A model generated the notes under the pieces. The model was not told the origin of the DNA, ran no database searches, and saw nothing but the letters and a program-made list of their open reading frames with translations. This document shows, in pieces, positions 43,602-56,868 of a stretch of DNA of 64,000 nucleotides. Numbering within the stretch: position 1 is the stretch's first letter; each line of letters begins with the position of its first letter. The stretch covers positions 1 to 64,000 of the forward strand of contig NZ_NPFA01000004.1 in the NCBI RefSeq assembly GCF_002265875.1, written 5' to 3'. Both the position numbers and the translations under genes were made by a program. This DNA comes from Marinococcus halophilus (GTDB taxonomy: Bacteria; Bacillota; Bacilli; Bacillales; Marinococcaceae).

Positions 43602-46600
43602 TCATTGGCCGTTCATGGAAATGGCCTGCATGCCGTCGAAGGCGAAAATATAAGCTTCTGATATAGCCGTCTTCCATATGCTCTCCAGCGACGAGCGGTA
43701 TAAATCAAGCTGAGTCTGGTAGCGTTCCCGCAAAAATTCCTGCTGCTGCAGCGGGTTTCCTGGAAATCGGGATTGTACCCGGTCCGTTTTATAATCAATA
43801 AGTACCCAACGGCCATCCGCTTCCTGGATCACGAGGTCTGCCACTCCCTGGAGAAGCTGCCGGTTTTCAAGCCCTGCCTCGGTTACTCCAGCTGTAATAG
43901 GAACTTCTTTCTGCACTTTTTCTGCCGCCAGGACACGCCGGCCCAAATCAGTGTCAAAAAAGGCGATGACCGCAGCAGTATCAACGCTTTCTGCCTGCGC
44001 AGACGTTATATATTCTTCATCCACCAGCCTCCGCAGCAGCCGCTGCACCCGTTCTTCATCAGGGGCTCCAGTAAAAGCCAGCTGTTCCATAACAATATGA
44101 AGAACGGTTCCTTTTTCTGCCGGACTCACCGCTTCTTCCATCATAAATGATGGTCTTCTTGCATAAGTTGATGTGAACGTAGTCGCGTGTCGCTGCTCCG
44201 CCTGAGGATCCTCCGAGCGCCGCTTCCATTCGCTTACTGAAATTTTGGCTGCGTGCCTCGTGTCTGCCTCATATTTATAACGCCAATACATACGGCGCCG
44301 GACTTCTTTGCTCCACTCCTCGCCTGCAGGTACCTCTTCTTTATCCTTAACCGCCTGAAGCCAGCCGGCTGTCTCCGTCTCTTCCTGCACTGAACCAATC
44401 TGCAGGGTGGATGCCGGCACAATATGGACCCTCCAGGTGGAATTATCCCTCAGGTTTCTGCTTGTCCGCTGCTCTAATGGGTCTACATCGGCGTGCTGCA
44501 ACAGCACAGGCATCAGCCAGTCAAATGCATGCTGGGCCTCCAGACGGTCATGCAGTTCAAGAGTGTTCCCCGCCTGGGCACTTTTCTGCTCCCATTCTTC
44601 GAATTTCTTCTCCACTCGCTGCATCGAGCTTACGAGGACTAATTTTTCTTCCGCTCTTGTGAACGCTACATAGAGCACACGCAGTTCTTCGGCAAGGCTT
44701 TCTGTTTTCATTCGGTGCTTAATCGCCGCATGCGGAAGGGTCGGCCAACTGATGCGTTGTGTTGGATCTACGTATTTCATACCGATGCCAAGCTCTTTAT
44801 GAAAGAGCAGCGGCTGCCGTTGATCCTGCACGTTAAAGCTTTTTTGCAGACCGGCAGCATAAACAATGGGAAACTCCAGGCCTTTGCTTTTGTGGATGCT
44901 CATAAATCGTACGACATCTTCCTGTTCCCCAAGCGCTCGCGCTGTGCCCAGGTCTTCTTTTCGGTTCTTCATGCCTTCAATAAAGCGGAGGAAGCGGAAG
45001 ACACCACGAAAAGATGTCGATTCATACACCCGGGCACGCTCATACAGAGCAAGCAGATTTGCCCGTCGCTGCTTACCTCCATGCAGACCGGAGCAGAAAT
45101 CCAAATAGCCGGTTTCTTCGAGCAGTGCCCAAATGAATTCTGACAGTGGTTCGTATTTGGAGCGGCTGCGCCAGCCTTCAAGCTGCTCCAAAAAAGCCTG
45201 GGCCCGGGCCTGCATGCTGGAGGAACCAGCAGCTGCCAGCTCTACACACTGATAAAAAGAAGCACTTTTGTCCTCAAGTCGTACCTGGGCGAGCATTTCT
45301 TCATCCCAGCCGATGATCGGCGACCGGAGCACAGCGGCGAGCGGAATATCCTGCAGTGGGTTATCAATAATCTGAAGCAGGGAAATCATAATTTGAATTT
45401 CAACTGCCTGAAAATATCCTCCGGACACTTCCGCGTACACAGGGATGCCATACGCCTGCATCTCTTCCATCATTTCGTTTACCCAGGGCATCGACCGCAT
45501 TAAGATCACGTGGTCCCGGTACACCGGCCGGCGTTTTTCCCCTGTTTCCTGGTCCGTCACCCAGCCATTCTGCATTGAAAGACTGATCGCCTGGGCAATC
45601 CACCTGGCCTCTGCCCGGGCATTAGTCAGCTCTGCCGCCTGCGGATCCTGGTCTGCGACATTTTCCTGATCTATAACAGCTACCTCAGTTTCAATATTTC
45701 CTATGTCCGGGTACTGATCGTTGCCCCATTTTAATTCTGCCTGTCCGTCGTAGGCAATCCCGCCGAGATCGTTATCCATCAGTTGGCGGAATAAGTAATT
45801 GACAGCATCAAGCACCTGGCGGCGGCTGCGGAAGTTTTTATCAAGCATGATCCGTTCACCGTCATCGCTTTCTCCGTACCGCTGGTATTTTTCTAAAAAC
45901 AGGTCCGGCTCTGCCAGCCGGAAACGGTAAATGCTCTGCTTAACATCCCCGACCATAAACAAATTATTACCAGAAGCAAGCTGATTGACGATGTTTTCCT
46001 GCACGAAGTTTGTATCCTGGTACTCGTCCACGAGTACTTCCTGGAAAAAACTGCGATAATGCTCCGAAGCTTCTTCAAAAGCCAGAATCTGCAGGCATGT
46101 ATGTTCCAGATCGGAAAAGTCCATCATCGCCCGTTCCTTTTTTATCTGGTAGTACCTTTCACTAAACACCTGCACCAGCCGGCACAGCTCCCGGACCGAG
46201 GGATGGAGAGAAGCAATATCACTCAACGCGTCTTCCGGGTTTTCGGCTCCCATTTCCTCCTGCAGTTTTTGAATTACTTTTTTGGCTCCGTCCCGGCCGT
46301 TTTTTACCTGTTCCCTTCGTTCAGGAGCCACCTCTTCTTCCTTTTTTCCCGCCAGGCGTTTAAAGGTGAATGCAGCCAACGTCTGCTGCAGATCCTTCCA
46401 CGTCTGAGCTTCAAGAGCCTTCCGACACGTTTCAAGCTCATTCTGCAGGAGAGCGAGGTTTGCTTTTGGCCCATCCGGCTGCTCTGCAGCTGCAATTGCA
46501 TTTTCGTATTTGCGGGCCGCCCCGGCCAGCGAGGTCTTTGCCTGCTGTATCATTTCATGGCCCCATGGCAGTTCTTCGACCGACCTGCTTCCGTCTGTCC

Positions 46601-47231
46601 GGTATTGATCGGCCACTTCCCGAAGCCATCCCGACGGGTCTGCATGAGCCCGGGAATACTGGAACAGCCGGAGCACTGCTTCGCGCAGCGAGTCGTCGCT
46701 CCGATCTTTATTCAGCCGGTCAGCAAGCAGGACAAAATCATCGTTATCCTCGCCGGCATAATTTTCCTCAAGCAGTTCCTCAAGCAGTTCCTCCTGAATC
46801 ATCGCCCCCTCATTCTGGTCCATAATCCGAAATTGGGGATCCACATCCACCAGATAATAATACGTGCGGATGACGTTCATACAGAACGAGTGCAGGGTGG
46901 AGATGGACGCCCGGTTCAAAAGCGCCAGCTGCCTGCGGATATGCAGATTGGCAGGCTCTGCTTTCAATTGTTCCTCGAGCGCTTTGCCTACTCTTGTCTT
47001 CATTTCTGCAGCGGCTGCATTAGTGAATGTTACGATCAACAGACGGTCTACGTCTACCGGGTTTTCTGCCTGTGTAATTTTTCGAATCACCCGTTCAACC
47101 AGCACAGCGGTTTTCCCGCTCCCCGCTGCAGCCGAAACTAAAATATTTGCTCCTTCTGCCTGAATTGCTTCCCACTGGCTGTCCGTCCAACGGGCATCTG
47201 TCGGTTTTTCAGGAATGGTCCTCAGACTCAT
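43602..47231 (-). CDS. addA: AddA helicase-nuclease subunit
   Basis: UvrD-type 3'-5' helicase with a C-terminal RecB-family nuclease; with AddB it resects double-strand breaks up to a Chi-like site. Walker A SAAAGSGKTAVLVERV is near residue 33, the Walker B/DEYQDTN motif (VLVDEYQDTNFVQ) near 393, FMSIHKSKGLEF near 800 and YVAFTRAEEKL near 880. The nuclease motif WVLIDYKTDRV is near 1145. Length 1209. ATG 47231 lies inside the end of addB (23-nt overlap). Confidence 0.95.
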   Translation of the reverse strand: MSLRTIPEKPTDARWTDSQWEAIQAEGANILVSAAAGSGKTAVLVERVIRKITQAENPVDVDRLLIVTFTNAAAAEMKTRVGKALEEQLKAEPANLHIRRQLALLNRASISTLHSFCMNVIRTYYYLVDVDPQFRIMDQNEGAMIQEELLEELLEENYAGEDNDDFVLLADRLNKDRSDDSLREAVLRLFQYSRAHADPSGWLREVADQYRTDGSRSVEELPWGHEMIQQAKTSLAGAARKYENAIAAAEQPDGPKANLALLQNELETCRKALEAQTWKDLQQTLAAFTFKRLAGKKEEEVAPERREQVKNGRDGAKKVIQKLQEEMGAENPEDALSDIASLHPSVRELCRLVQVFSERYYQIKKERAMMDFSDLEHTCLQILAFEEASEHYRSFFQEVLVDEYQDTNFVQENIVNQLASGNNLFMVGDVKQSIYRFRLAEPDLFLEKYQRYGESDDGERIMLDKNFRSRRQVLDAVNYLFRQLMDNDLGGIAYDGQAELKWGNDQYPDIGNIETEVAVIDQENVADQDPQAAELTNARAEARWIAQAISLSMQNGWVTDQETGEKRRPVYRDHVILMRSMPWVNEMMEEMQAYGIPVYAEVSGGYFQAVEIQIMISLLQIIDNPLQDIPLAAVLRSPIIGWDEEMLAQVRLEDKSASFYQCVELAAAGSSSMQARAQAFLEQLEGWRSRSKYEPLSEFIWALLEETGYLDFCSGLHGGKQRRANLLALYERARVYESTSFRGVFRFLRFIEGMKNRKEDLGTARALGEQEDVVRFMSIHKSKGLEFPIVYAAGLQKSFNVQDQRQPLLFHKELGIGMKYVDPTQRISWPTLPHAAIKHRMKTESLAEELRVLYVAFTRAEEKLVLVSSMQRVEKKFEEWEQKSAQAGNTLELHDRLEAQHAFDWLMPVLLQHADVDPLEQRTSRNLRDNSTWRVHIVPASTLQIGSVQEETETAGWLQAVKDKEEVPAGEEWSKEVRRRMYWRYKYEADTRHAAKISVSEWKRRSEDPQAEQRHATTFTSTYARRPSFMMEEAVSPAEKGTVLHIVMEQLAFTGAPDEERVQRLLRRLVDEEYITSAQAESVDTAAVIAFFDTDLGRRVLAAEKVQKEVPITAGVTEAGLENRQLLQGVADLVIQEADGRWVLIDYKTDRVQSRFPGNPLQQQEFLRERYQTQLDLYRSSLESIWKTAISEAYIFAFDGMQAISMNGQ

Positions 47232-50200
47232 CGTTTTCCTCCTCCTGGAACAGCGTCTCCCATTTCATGCCACCGCTTCGAAAGCTCCGGAACTCGTTGC
47301 CCGGGAACCCGCGGTCAAACTGGCATACAGAATGAAATTCACAGTAGTCACATGCTTTTTTTTGCTTCATTTGAAAAGGTTTAATACTCGTATCGCCGGA
47401 GCTCAGTTGTTCGCCGATAGCACGGATTTTTTCGCGGATATGCCCGCGAAGGCGTTCAAACTGTTCTTTTGAAACTACTGGCGATTGTTTATTAAATTCT
47501 CCGCCTTTAGTCAGACGTGCTGGAACGATAAATGAATCGGTTTCCGATTCAAGCCGCTCATCCATCATTTTAGCAATGCCGGGATCATCAGGAAGAATCC
47601 CTTTCATCCGGAACTGCTTCATCATTTCCTGTTCAATATCTTCCGGTGACCAGGATCTTCCCGCCTGAATAATCGGGTTATGGACGTTAAAATATAGCAC
47701 CCCCGCAGGGTCTGCTTTCGTTCCGAGCCACTCTTCCGAAAACGACAGCACCACGTCCAAATATACAAGCATCTGCAGCGCCAGCCCGAAAAATACTTCT
47801 TCCGGACGCAGATCTTTTTCACTGGATTTGTAATCAATCACCCGCAGCAGCACTCCACTGTCCGATACAGCCTGATCAACGCGGTCAATTCTCCCTGCCA
47901 CTTCCATCTGTGTGCCATCAGCCAGTTCAAATAGAAGCGGCGGAATTTCTTCGCTCGGTCCAAAGCCTACTTCAAGCCCAATAGGAGAAAAACGGCTTGA
48001 TTTAGCCTGTTGGCTCAAAACCATCGAAGCCCGCTGCACGGTCTCTTCAAGCTTTTTCAGTAAATACTGGTGTCTGGAATTGCTTAAAAGAATCTGCCGC
48101 TGAATCGCCGGAGCCAATTCATGCACAGCTTCTTCTGCATAGTCACGGGCATTTTGCTCGGAAAGCTCCTCCCATGTCCGGCCGTCCCGGTACACTGCTT
48201 TTGTCACGTCTTTTAAAGCCGCATGGAACAGCTGCCCGATATCCGGTGCTTCAAGCTTGTACAACTGTCTTTCCTTGAGTTTTAATCCGTATGAAGCAAA
48301 CTGCCGGAAAGCACAGGCTTCATACTGTTCCATCCGCGACACGCTTGTTTTCATTTTTCGGCCGTACAATTCCCGGGTCGTTTCCCTGGAAAGGTCCACG
48401 GCTTCATTGCGGTAAAACAGGCTCTTAGTCAGTTTTTCAAGACGGTTGTGTTTAACAAAAACATTATAGACGCTCCACCAGAGGCCTGCCACTTCCTCGC
48501 CCTGTTTACAGCGTTCGAGTTCCCCAATTAAAAAACTCATTGTTTTCATAGAAGCATTCACAAAATGCAGCTGCTGGTCTTTCGGGTAAACGCTTGGTTC
48601 ATTTTGAACCAGGATTGGCGCCTGGTCCGGGAACATATCCAGCAGCTGCTGGATCACGATCGAAGGCTGCAACCGTTTCCCTTCTTCATCTGCCATCGGA
48701 TAGCTGACAATCAGCTTGTCCGCTGGCATGCTCATCGTACGGTAAATGAGAAAATTTTCATTCAAAAGCTTTGCCTCACCGCTTTCTTCAAGCTCGATTC
48801 CGCGCTGCTCCAGCCAGGCACGGTCTGCCTCCTGCAGCATGCTGCTCTCTTCGAGTGCGGCCGGAAGTATGCCTTCATTCACGCCAAGCAAGTATACCAC
48901 TTTAATACCGAGCAGGCGTGAACGTTCCATATCAGCTGCCGTTACCTGATCGAGGGAAGGCGGAACAATCGAAAATGTAGCTTTTGTAAGGCCCGCTTCC
49001 ATCATCTGTTGAAACGTCTGCATCCCTGCTTTGTCATTACCAGCAACTTCTACCATCTGCTCAAGCAGTTCCACCATCATGTCCCAGATCTGTTCGTGCT
49101 CTCTCGCCATTTCCAGGCGATTATGCCGGAGGCAGTCATCACGCATCGTTTCAAGCTTTTCCGGAATCCGCAGCTCCTCCAAAAATGTAAATAGCGCCCC
49201 CGCTTTCCCTCGTACGGTGTCCGCTTGTTTCAAGCGGGCCTGCAACGAGAACAACGGAGCGCTTAACCGCATCCGCGTGTGATGAATATCCTGCTCGATT
49301 TCGTAGTTGTCTTTATGCTCCCACTCGTCCTCCACATTTGTGGCATGGTACCGGTACACCCACCGTTCTTCGCTTTTCCAGTCTTTTTCTTTGATATTTC
49401 GTGCGAGCACATAGTTTTCCAGAAAGTCTACCTGTTTTCTCGCTTCTGCCCAGGACTCCTGCACGTCAAAGAGCATATCTGTCTTAAATGTGCGAAACAC
49501 CGACTCATATCTCCAGCGTTCTGCAATTGTTTCAAGCGCCGAACGAATAAATTCTACCACCGGGTGGTTTAATACGGGACGTGTTTCATCCACGAACACA
49601 GGAATACGATAATCATGAAATACAGTTTCAATGATGTGATTGTAATCCCTGGGATTTCTGGCGACCACTGCAATGTCTTCATACCTGTAGCCGTCGTCCC
49701 GGACGAGCGCTGCGATATCCCGGGCACATTCTTCTACTTCGGTCCGGCGGTTGACCGCATTTTTAACTGTAATAGCTTCGCCAGCACGAAGTGTTTTATA
49801 AGAACGGTTTTCCATAAATCTTTCTAAATGCTGTAGTGCTTCGTTTTTAGTTGATGCGCTGTCGTTGAACCAGTATGGCTTGTTCACCGGCACTGCATGT
49901 TCTTCTGCCAGGGCGCTTAGCTGATAATACGTTTTTGTTGTCTGCCTGAACATATCCGGGGCGGGATGAGCCTCTTCCTTATTTGTCAAATCATCGAGCG
50001 TCAACGCCACCCGGACGCCTTGTGAATACTGGAGCAGCTGCTCGACCACTGCCAGTTCCTGCGGCGTGAACCGATGAAAGCCGTCAATATATATGACGGC
50101 ATCTGCGATATACTCAGATGCAGACACCTTTTCGGTCAGCCAGAACAGCTGCTCTTCGCTGCCAATGTACCGGTCGCCGATGACTTTATCCATCTCCTCC

Positions 50201-50706
50201 CAAATCAACAGAAGATCCTGAAGCTTTGCTGTTAAAATACGATCAGCCCCGGTTGCCCCGCTATTTTCCAATTCTTCCACCATACCGTGCATAGCCGCTT
50301 TCGACACGTTATGGGTTTTCCATTCCGTGATCACGTCATCCACCTGGTCAATGAACCCGTCCGTATAACTTGAGGTTTCGTACAGTCGAAAATGCTTACG
50401 CTGCTCACTGATAACCTTTCGAATCAGCATCTGCTTGCCTGTTTTCTGGAGAGCTGTTTTTGCTGCTCCGCCTGTTTCCTGAAAAATTTTCCATGCCAGC
50501 CTGGGAAAACTGTAGACCTGGGCTCGCGTCATTCCTTTTTCCGACAAGTGGACTAGCTGCTGTTCCACTTGAAATGTCATTTGGTCAGGGGTAATAACGA
50601 TTACCGGCGGCCCGTTGGGGTCACTGGTAATCATTTCGTTAATTTCATGATATATGGCGGTGGACTTCCCCGTTCCGGAACGCCCAAGGTAAAATTGTAG
50701 GCTCAT
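47209..50706 (-). CDS. addB: AddB helicase-nuclease subunit
   Basis: AddB is the Chi-recognising, nuclease-bearing partner of AddA. The P-loop GRSGTGKSTAIYHEI is at residue ~9, and the inactive helicase-like middle follows. The C-terminal nuclease has LRVIDYKSSEKDLRPEEV. The iron-sulphur cluster ligands are visible: one Cys in YEACAFRQFA and the C-terminal ACDYCEFHSVCQFD. ATG 50706 is 8 nt after GAGGAG; the ATG at 50712 is only 2 nt away and is rejected. Length 1165. It is the first gene of a four-gene operon, and a LexA-like box lies just upstream. Confidence 0.95.
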   Translation of the reverse strand: MSLQFYLGRSGTGKSTAIYHEINEMITSDPNGPPVIVITPDQMTFQVEQQLVHLSEKGMTRAQVYSFPRLAWKIFQETGGAAKTALQKTGKQMLIRKVISEQRKHFRLYETSSYTDGFIDQVDDVITEWKTHNVSKAAMHGMVEELENSGATGADRILTAKLQDLLLIWEEMDKVIGDRYIGSEEQLFWLTEKVSASEYIADAVIYIDGFHRFTPQELAVVEQLLQYSQGVRVALTLDDLTNKEEAHPAPDMFRQTTKTYYQLSALAEEHAVPVNKPYWFNDSASTKNEALQHLERFMENRSYKTLRAGEAITVKNAVNRRTEVEECARDIAALVRDDGYRYEDIAVVARNPRDYNHIIETVFHDYRIPVFVDETRPVLNHPVVEFIRSALETIAERWRYESVFRTFKTDMLFDVQESWAEARKQVDFLENYVLARNIKEKDWKSEERWVYRYHATNVEDEWEHKDNYEIEQDIHHTRMRLSAPLFSLQARLKQADTVRGKAGALFTFLEELRIPEKLETMRDDCLRHNRLEMAREHEQIWDMMVELLEQMVEVAGNDKAGMQTFQQMMEAGLTKATFSIVPPSLDQVTAADMERSRLLGIKVVYLLGVNEGILPAALEESSMLQEADRAWLEQRGIELEESGEAKLLNENFLIYRTMSMPADKLIVSYPMADEEGKRLQPSIVIQQLLDMFPDQAPILVQNEPSVYPKDQQLHFVNASMKTMSFLIGELERCKQGEEVAGLWWSVYNVFVKHNRLEKLTKSLFYRNEAVDLSRETTRELYGRKMKTSVSRMEQYEACAFRQFASYGLKLKERQLYKLEAPDIGQLFHAALKDVTKAVYRDGRTWEELSEQNARDYAEEAVHELAPAIQRQILLSNSRHQYLLKKLEETVQRASMVLSQQAKSSRFSPIGLEVGFGPSEEIPPLLFELADGTQMEVAGRIDRVDQAVSDSGVLLRVIDYKSSEKDLRPEEVFFGLALQMLVYLDVVLSFSEEWLGTKADPAGVLYFNVHNPIIQAGRSWSPEDIEQEMMKQFRMKGILPDDPGIAKMMDERLESETDSFIVPARLTKGGEFNKQSPVVSKEQFERLRGHIREKIRAIGEQLSSGDTSIKPFQMKQKKACDYCEFHSVCQFDRGFPGNEFRSFRSGGMKWETLFQEEENDESEDHS

Positions 50707-50735
50707 GAACATTCTCCTCTACCGGATTAAAAACC

Positions 50736-50784
50736 GGATCATATGTTTGGTTTTATTATATCAGATTTTTATTTTTTTGTTTAA
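50736..50784 (-). promoter_or_regulatory. addBA-sbcDC promoter with LexA-like box
   Basis: On the minus strand, TTAAAC (50784-50779), an 18-bp spacer and a perfect TATAAT (50760-50755) are followed by CAAACATATGATCC (50749-50736), 11 of 14 matches to CGAACRNRYGTTYG. A repressor there would cover the transcription start. Confidence 0.5.
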
Positions 50785-50813
50785 CTTGGTATGTGAAATT
50801 AAAAAAATGATTA

Positions 50814-50844
50814 ATAAAAACGCCCTGGCTGCAGGGCGTTTTTT
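50814..50844 (-). terminator. terminator of the gene at 50852
   Basis: Perfect AACGCCCTG / CAGGGCGTT stem with a 4-nt loop, T-rich on both sides. Confidence 0.85.
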
Positions 50845-50851
50845 GATAGTA

Positions 50852-51175
50852 TTAGGAAACAGCGTTTGCTGTTTTTTGAGGTTTGCTGAATCGCTTCACG
50901 CCTGCACAATTAAGATGTTCGAACGGACCGAATCCATGGAGGAATAGGCGCAATTCTTTTTTCAACTGTAGGCGTTCATGTACGTACACAGAGATATCTT
51001 CAAATTGGTAAAGCGTATATGTAGCAGTTTCAGCAGGGCTTCCTACCTGTACTACCGTATCAACTGGGCCTTTGTCTTTTTTCTGATTCCAAAAATAAAA
51101 TGGGTCCAGCGTAACTACGCCTCCATCTCTTCTAATACGCGCAGCTGTTTTTCGGTCCATTTTAATATTGCTCAT
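50852..51175 (-). CDS. conserved hypothetical protein, 107 residues
   Basis: A small soluble protein with a basic start (MSNIKMDRKTAARIRRDGG), a central Trp/Tyr strand (DPFYFWNQKKDKGP), and ISVYVHERLQLKKELRLFL. It has no recognised motif. ATG 51175 follows GGAGGGA, and a terminator closes the unit directly upstream of the addB promoter. Family not recognised. Confidence 0.7.
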   Translation of the reverse strand: MSNIKMDRKTAARIRRDGGVVTLDPFYFWNQKKDKGPVDTVVQVGSPAETATYTLYQFEDISVYVHERLQLKKELRLFLHGFGPFEHLNCAGVKRFSKPQKTANAVS

Positions 51176-51406
51176 ACTATCCCTCCTTGATATATCGCGT
51201 TCTCTTAACGATCACAAAGCGATTATATCAATAGGTACAAGATGTACGCAAGCGTTATTTAAAGAAAAAATCATTTATTTTTACTTCACCTCTAATTTTA
51301 CGAAGAAATAGCTGAAAATCAGGTTTTATCGCAAATTATCAAAAAATGTGGTTTTTTACTCCCATGGTTTCGCACATTCATCATCCACCTGTTACTTATT
51401 TCCATA

Positions 51407-51436
51407 GAAAAAAGCCCGCGATCAGCGGGCTTTTTT
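51407..51436 (-). terminator. terminator of the odhAB operon
   Basis: AAAGCCCGC / GCGGGCTTT stem with long T runs on both strands. Confidence 0.9.
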
Positions 51437-51446
51437 TCCTCGGATA

Positions 51447-52745
51447 TTAGCCTTCAAGGAGAAGGTTTTCCGGATCTTCAAGCAGCTGCTTAAGCGTTAC
51501 GAGAAAACTCACTGCTTCTTTTCCATCTACGATACGGTGGTCGTATGAGAGGGCTGTATACATCATTGGGCGATTCTCCATCGTATCCTGGTCAATGGCT
51601 ACCGGGCGCCACTGAATAGTGTGCATTCCGAGTATGCCAACCTGGGGAGCGTTCAGGATTGGAGTCGACAGCAGGGAACCAAACACGCCGCCGTTCGTAA
51701 TCGTAAATGTACCGCCCTGGAGATCTTTCAGGGTTAATTTATTGTCCCGGGCTTTTAAGGACAGGTCCATAATCTCCTGTTCGATTTCGGCAAATGTTTT
51801 GCGATCGGCGTCCCGGACGACAGGCACCACGAGGCCATCATCAGTGGAAACAGCCATACCGATATCATAAAATTGTTTTTTAATTACTTCTGTTGCCTGA
51901 ATTTCTGCATTTAATAGCGGGTATTTTTTCAGTGCAGCAATAACACCCTTCGTGAAGAAAGACATAAATCCGAGGCGCACGTCGTGCTGCTCCTGGAACG
52001 TATCCTTCCGGCGCTTTCTCAGGTCCATAATTGCTGACATGTCCACTTCGTTAAATGTAGTCAGCATCGCCGTTTCCTGCTGGACTTCCTTCAGGCGGCT
52101 TGCAATTGTCTGGCGGCGGCGGGACATTCTAATACGCTCGACCGGCTTGCCTTCGAACTCATCCTTTTCACTTTTAGCCGCAGGTTTTTCAGGCTGTTTT
52201 TCCTCTTTTTTGCTGCTGCCTTTTACTTCCTTATCCACATCTTCTTTACGGACACGTCCCTTTGGATCACTTCCGGCCACTTCGTTCAGGTCAATGCCTT
52301 GTTCGCGCGCGTATTTGCGCACTGATGGGGAAGCAACCGGACGGTCAGCCGGAGATTCTTCTTTCGCTTCCTCTTTTGTTCCTTGTTCAGATTCAGATGC
52401 TGCCGGTTCTTTGGAATCTTCCTGTTTTTCTTCCTGTTTCGCTTCGCTTTCTTTTTCAGGGGCCGCTTCTTCCGAACTTTTTTCTTCTGAGCTTCCGCCG
52501 CCCGCTTCGCCGTTTTCATCCACTACAGCAATTACTTCGCCGACTTCCACGTTGTCGCCTTCTTCTTTCAGCAACTCCTGGAGGACACCAGATTTTTCCG
52601 ATGGGATTTCCACATTTACTTTATCGGTTTCGAGTTCAGCAATGTTTTCTCCTTGTTCGACTTTATCGCCTGGCTTTTTTAACCATTCTGCAATTGTTCC
52701 CTCTGTAACGGATTCACCTAGTTCTGGTACTTTGATCTCTGCCAT
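51447..52745 (-). CDS. odhB: 2-oxoglutarate dehydrogenase E2 (dihydrolipoyl succinyltransferase)
   Basis: Core acyltransferase of the 2-oxoglutarate dehydrogenase complex in the TCA cycle. The lipoyl domain covers residues 1-75, with the lipoylated Lys in [14 protein letters not shown] (Lys44). A long acidic Glu/Ser/Ala linker follows. The E1/E3-binding domain has [18 protein letters not shown] near 137, and the catalytic domain ends with the active-site [16 protein letters not shown] near 398. Length 432. AAGGAGGACGCAGTC lies before ATG 52745, and odhA is 13 nt upstream. Confidence 0.95.
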   Translation of the reverse strand: MAEIKVPELGESVTEGTIAEWLKKPGDKVEQGENIAELETDKVNVEIPSEKSGVLQELLKEEGDNVEVGEVIAVVDENGEAGGGSSEEKSSEEAAPEKESEAKQEEKQEDSKEPAASESEQGTKEEAKEESPADRPVASPSVRKYAREQGIDLNEVAGSDPKGRVRKEDVDKEVKGSSKKEEKQPEKPAAKSEKDEFEGKPVERIRMSRRRQTIASRLKEVQQETAMLTTFNEVDMSAIMDLRKRRKDTFQEQHDVRLGFMSFFTKGVIAALKKYPLLNAEIQATEVIKKQFYDIGMAVSTDDGLVVPVVRDADRKTFAEIEQEIMDLSLKARDNKLTLKDLQGGTFTITNGGVFGSLLSTPILNAPQVGILGMHTIQWRPVAIDQDTMENRPMMYTALSYDHRIVDGKEAVSFLVTLKQLLEDPENLLLEG

Positions 52746-52758
52746 GACTGCGTCCTCC

Positions 52759-55605
<2,847 letters not shown>

Positions 55606-56066
55606 CGAGTGATACCCCCAGCTTATGTGATCAATAAGTTTTCCAAACTAACATATTAGTCGTGTATTATCTATGAAAGTGAACCATTGGAATGGAGTTT
55701 CCACCATCACTTCCCTTCTTCGACTCAACCAATTCTTCGAGAACATGTCTTTTCATAAATCAGACATATTTTAACATGCTTAAAGCAGTTGCTCAAAACC
55801 GTACACAGTCAAGTATACGTAAAATATGTATGTTCCTCGCTGCAGGAGGCCGAAAATTCACCTGATTCCCGTTTCAAGGCACCTTTAGAGCGGCGTTTCT
55901 TATGAAGCGTTCTCACACACCTACATTGTACACTAATTCTTTTCACTTGACAGTCCCTAAACTGAATTATTTGCTTTTCAGTACGGCGCGGCATATTTCT
56001 TTTTCTTAAACAATAATCGCTGTGCTATGATTTATACATACTTTTTACTTTCACGGGGGAATTTTT
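55606..56066 (+). other. intergenic region between divergent odhA and HAD gene
   Basis: The 460 nt should hold both promoters. On the plus strand TTGACA (55947-55952) and, nearer the HAD gene, TATGAT (56026-56031) are seen, but they do not form one good pair. On the minus strand TACAAT (55931-55926) could serve odhA. I see no cre site, riboswitch or hidden gene. Confidence 0.35.
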
Positions 56067-56846
56067 ATGAAGACACTTATCTTTGATTTGGACGACACCC
56101 TGCTTTGGGACAAAAAAAGCATCTCCGAGGCCCTGCGTGCTACAGCCTTCGACGCTGAGATACGCACCGGGGTAAAAGCGCCGCTGCTCGTGGAAACTGT
56201 GAAGCAGACAGCACCCGAACTCTACAAGAATCTCTCTGTGTATGACTTCACTAAAACCATCGGTATTAACGCATTCGAAGGTCTCTGGGGACATTTTGAC
56301 GATATCGAGCACCGGCGCTTTCAAGAAATGAGCCGGCTTATTTCCTCTTACCAGAAGGAGACCTGGACAAGGGCGCTTTCGGCCCACGGTATTTATCAGC
56401 CGGAGACAGGGGAATGGCTGAAAAATCGTTTTATTATGCACCGGCGGCACCTTCCCTACGTCTACTCCGATACTTTTGAAGTACTCCACACGCTAAAGGA
56501 CCAGTATCAGCTGCTTATGCTTACTAACGGCTCCCCGAGCCTGCAGCGGCTGAAGCTCTCCCTGACTCCAGCCCTGGTGCCTTTTTTTGATCATATTATT
56601 ATCAGCGGCGAATTCGGAGTTGGAAAGCCCGACCCTTCCATATTTACTCATGCGCTCCGGCTTGCCGGCAGCGATCCCGAGAATACATTAATGATCGGAG
56701 ACAATATGAACACCGATATTTCCGGGGCCAAAAACGCCGGCATCAGCAGCGCCTGGATCAACCATGACGGCAGCATCCCGGCACACGACTTCCGGGCTGA
56801 CCATGAACTAGCGTCACTTGGGGAGATTCTTCATATTCTGCGCTGA
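56067..56846 (+). CDS. HAD-superfamily phosphatase (YsaA-like)
   Basis: A 259-residue HAD hydrolase. Motif I is IFDLDDTLLWD at residue 5, motif II is LLMLTNGSPS near 153, the Lys motif is GVGKPDPSIF near 190 and motif III is TLMIGDNMNTDISGAKNAG near 209. A helical cap (residues ~20-125) is of the C1 type. YsaA-like members have been proposed as phosphoserine phosphatases, but the substrate cannot be read from the sequence. The ATG follows a weak GGGGGAA. Convergent with the small unknown gene at 56869. Confidence 0.87.
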   Translation: MKTLIFDLDDTLLWDKKSISEALRATAFDAEIRTGVKAPLLVETVKQTAPELYKNLSVYDFTKTIGINAFEGLWGHFDDIEHRRFQEMSRLISSYQKETWTRALSAHGIYQPETGEWLKNRFIMHRRHLPYVYSDTFEVLHTLKDQYQLLMLTNGSPSLQRLKLSLTPALVPFFDHIIISGEFGVGKPDPSIFTHALRLAGSDPENTLMIGDNMNTDISGAKNAGISSAWINHDGSIPAHDFRADHELASLGEILHILR

Positions 56847-56868
56847 GCCTCTGCCTGCTCTGTGTAGC

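Noticed and set aside
46059-47141. 360-codon plus-strand frame inside addA
   Set aside because: Antisense shadow; the AddA motifs are on the minus strand.
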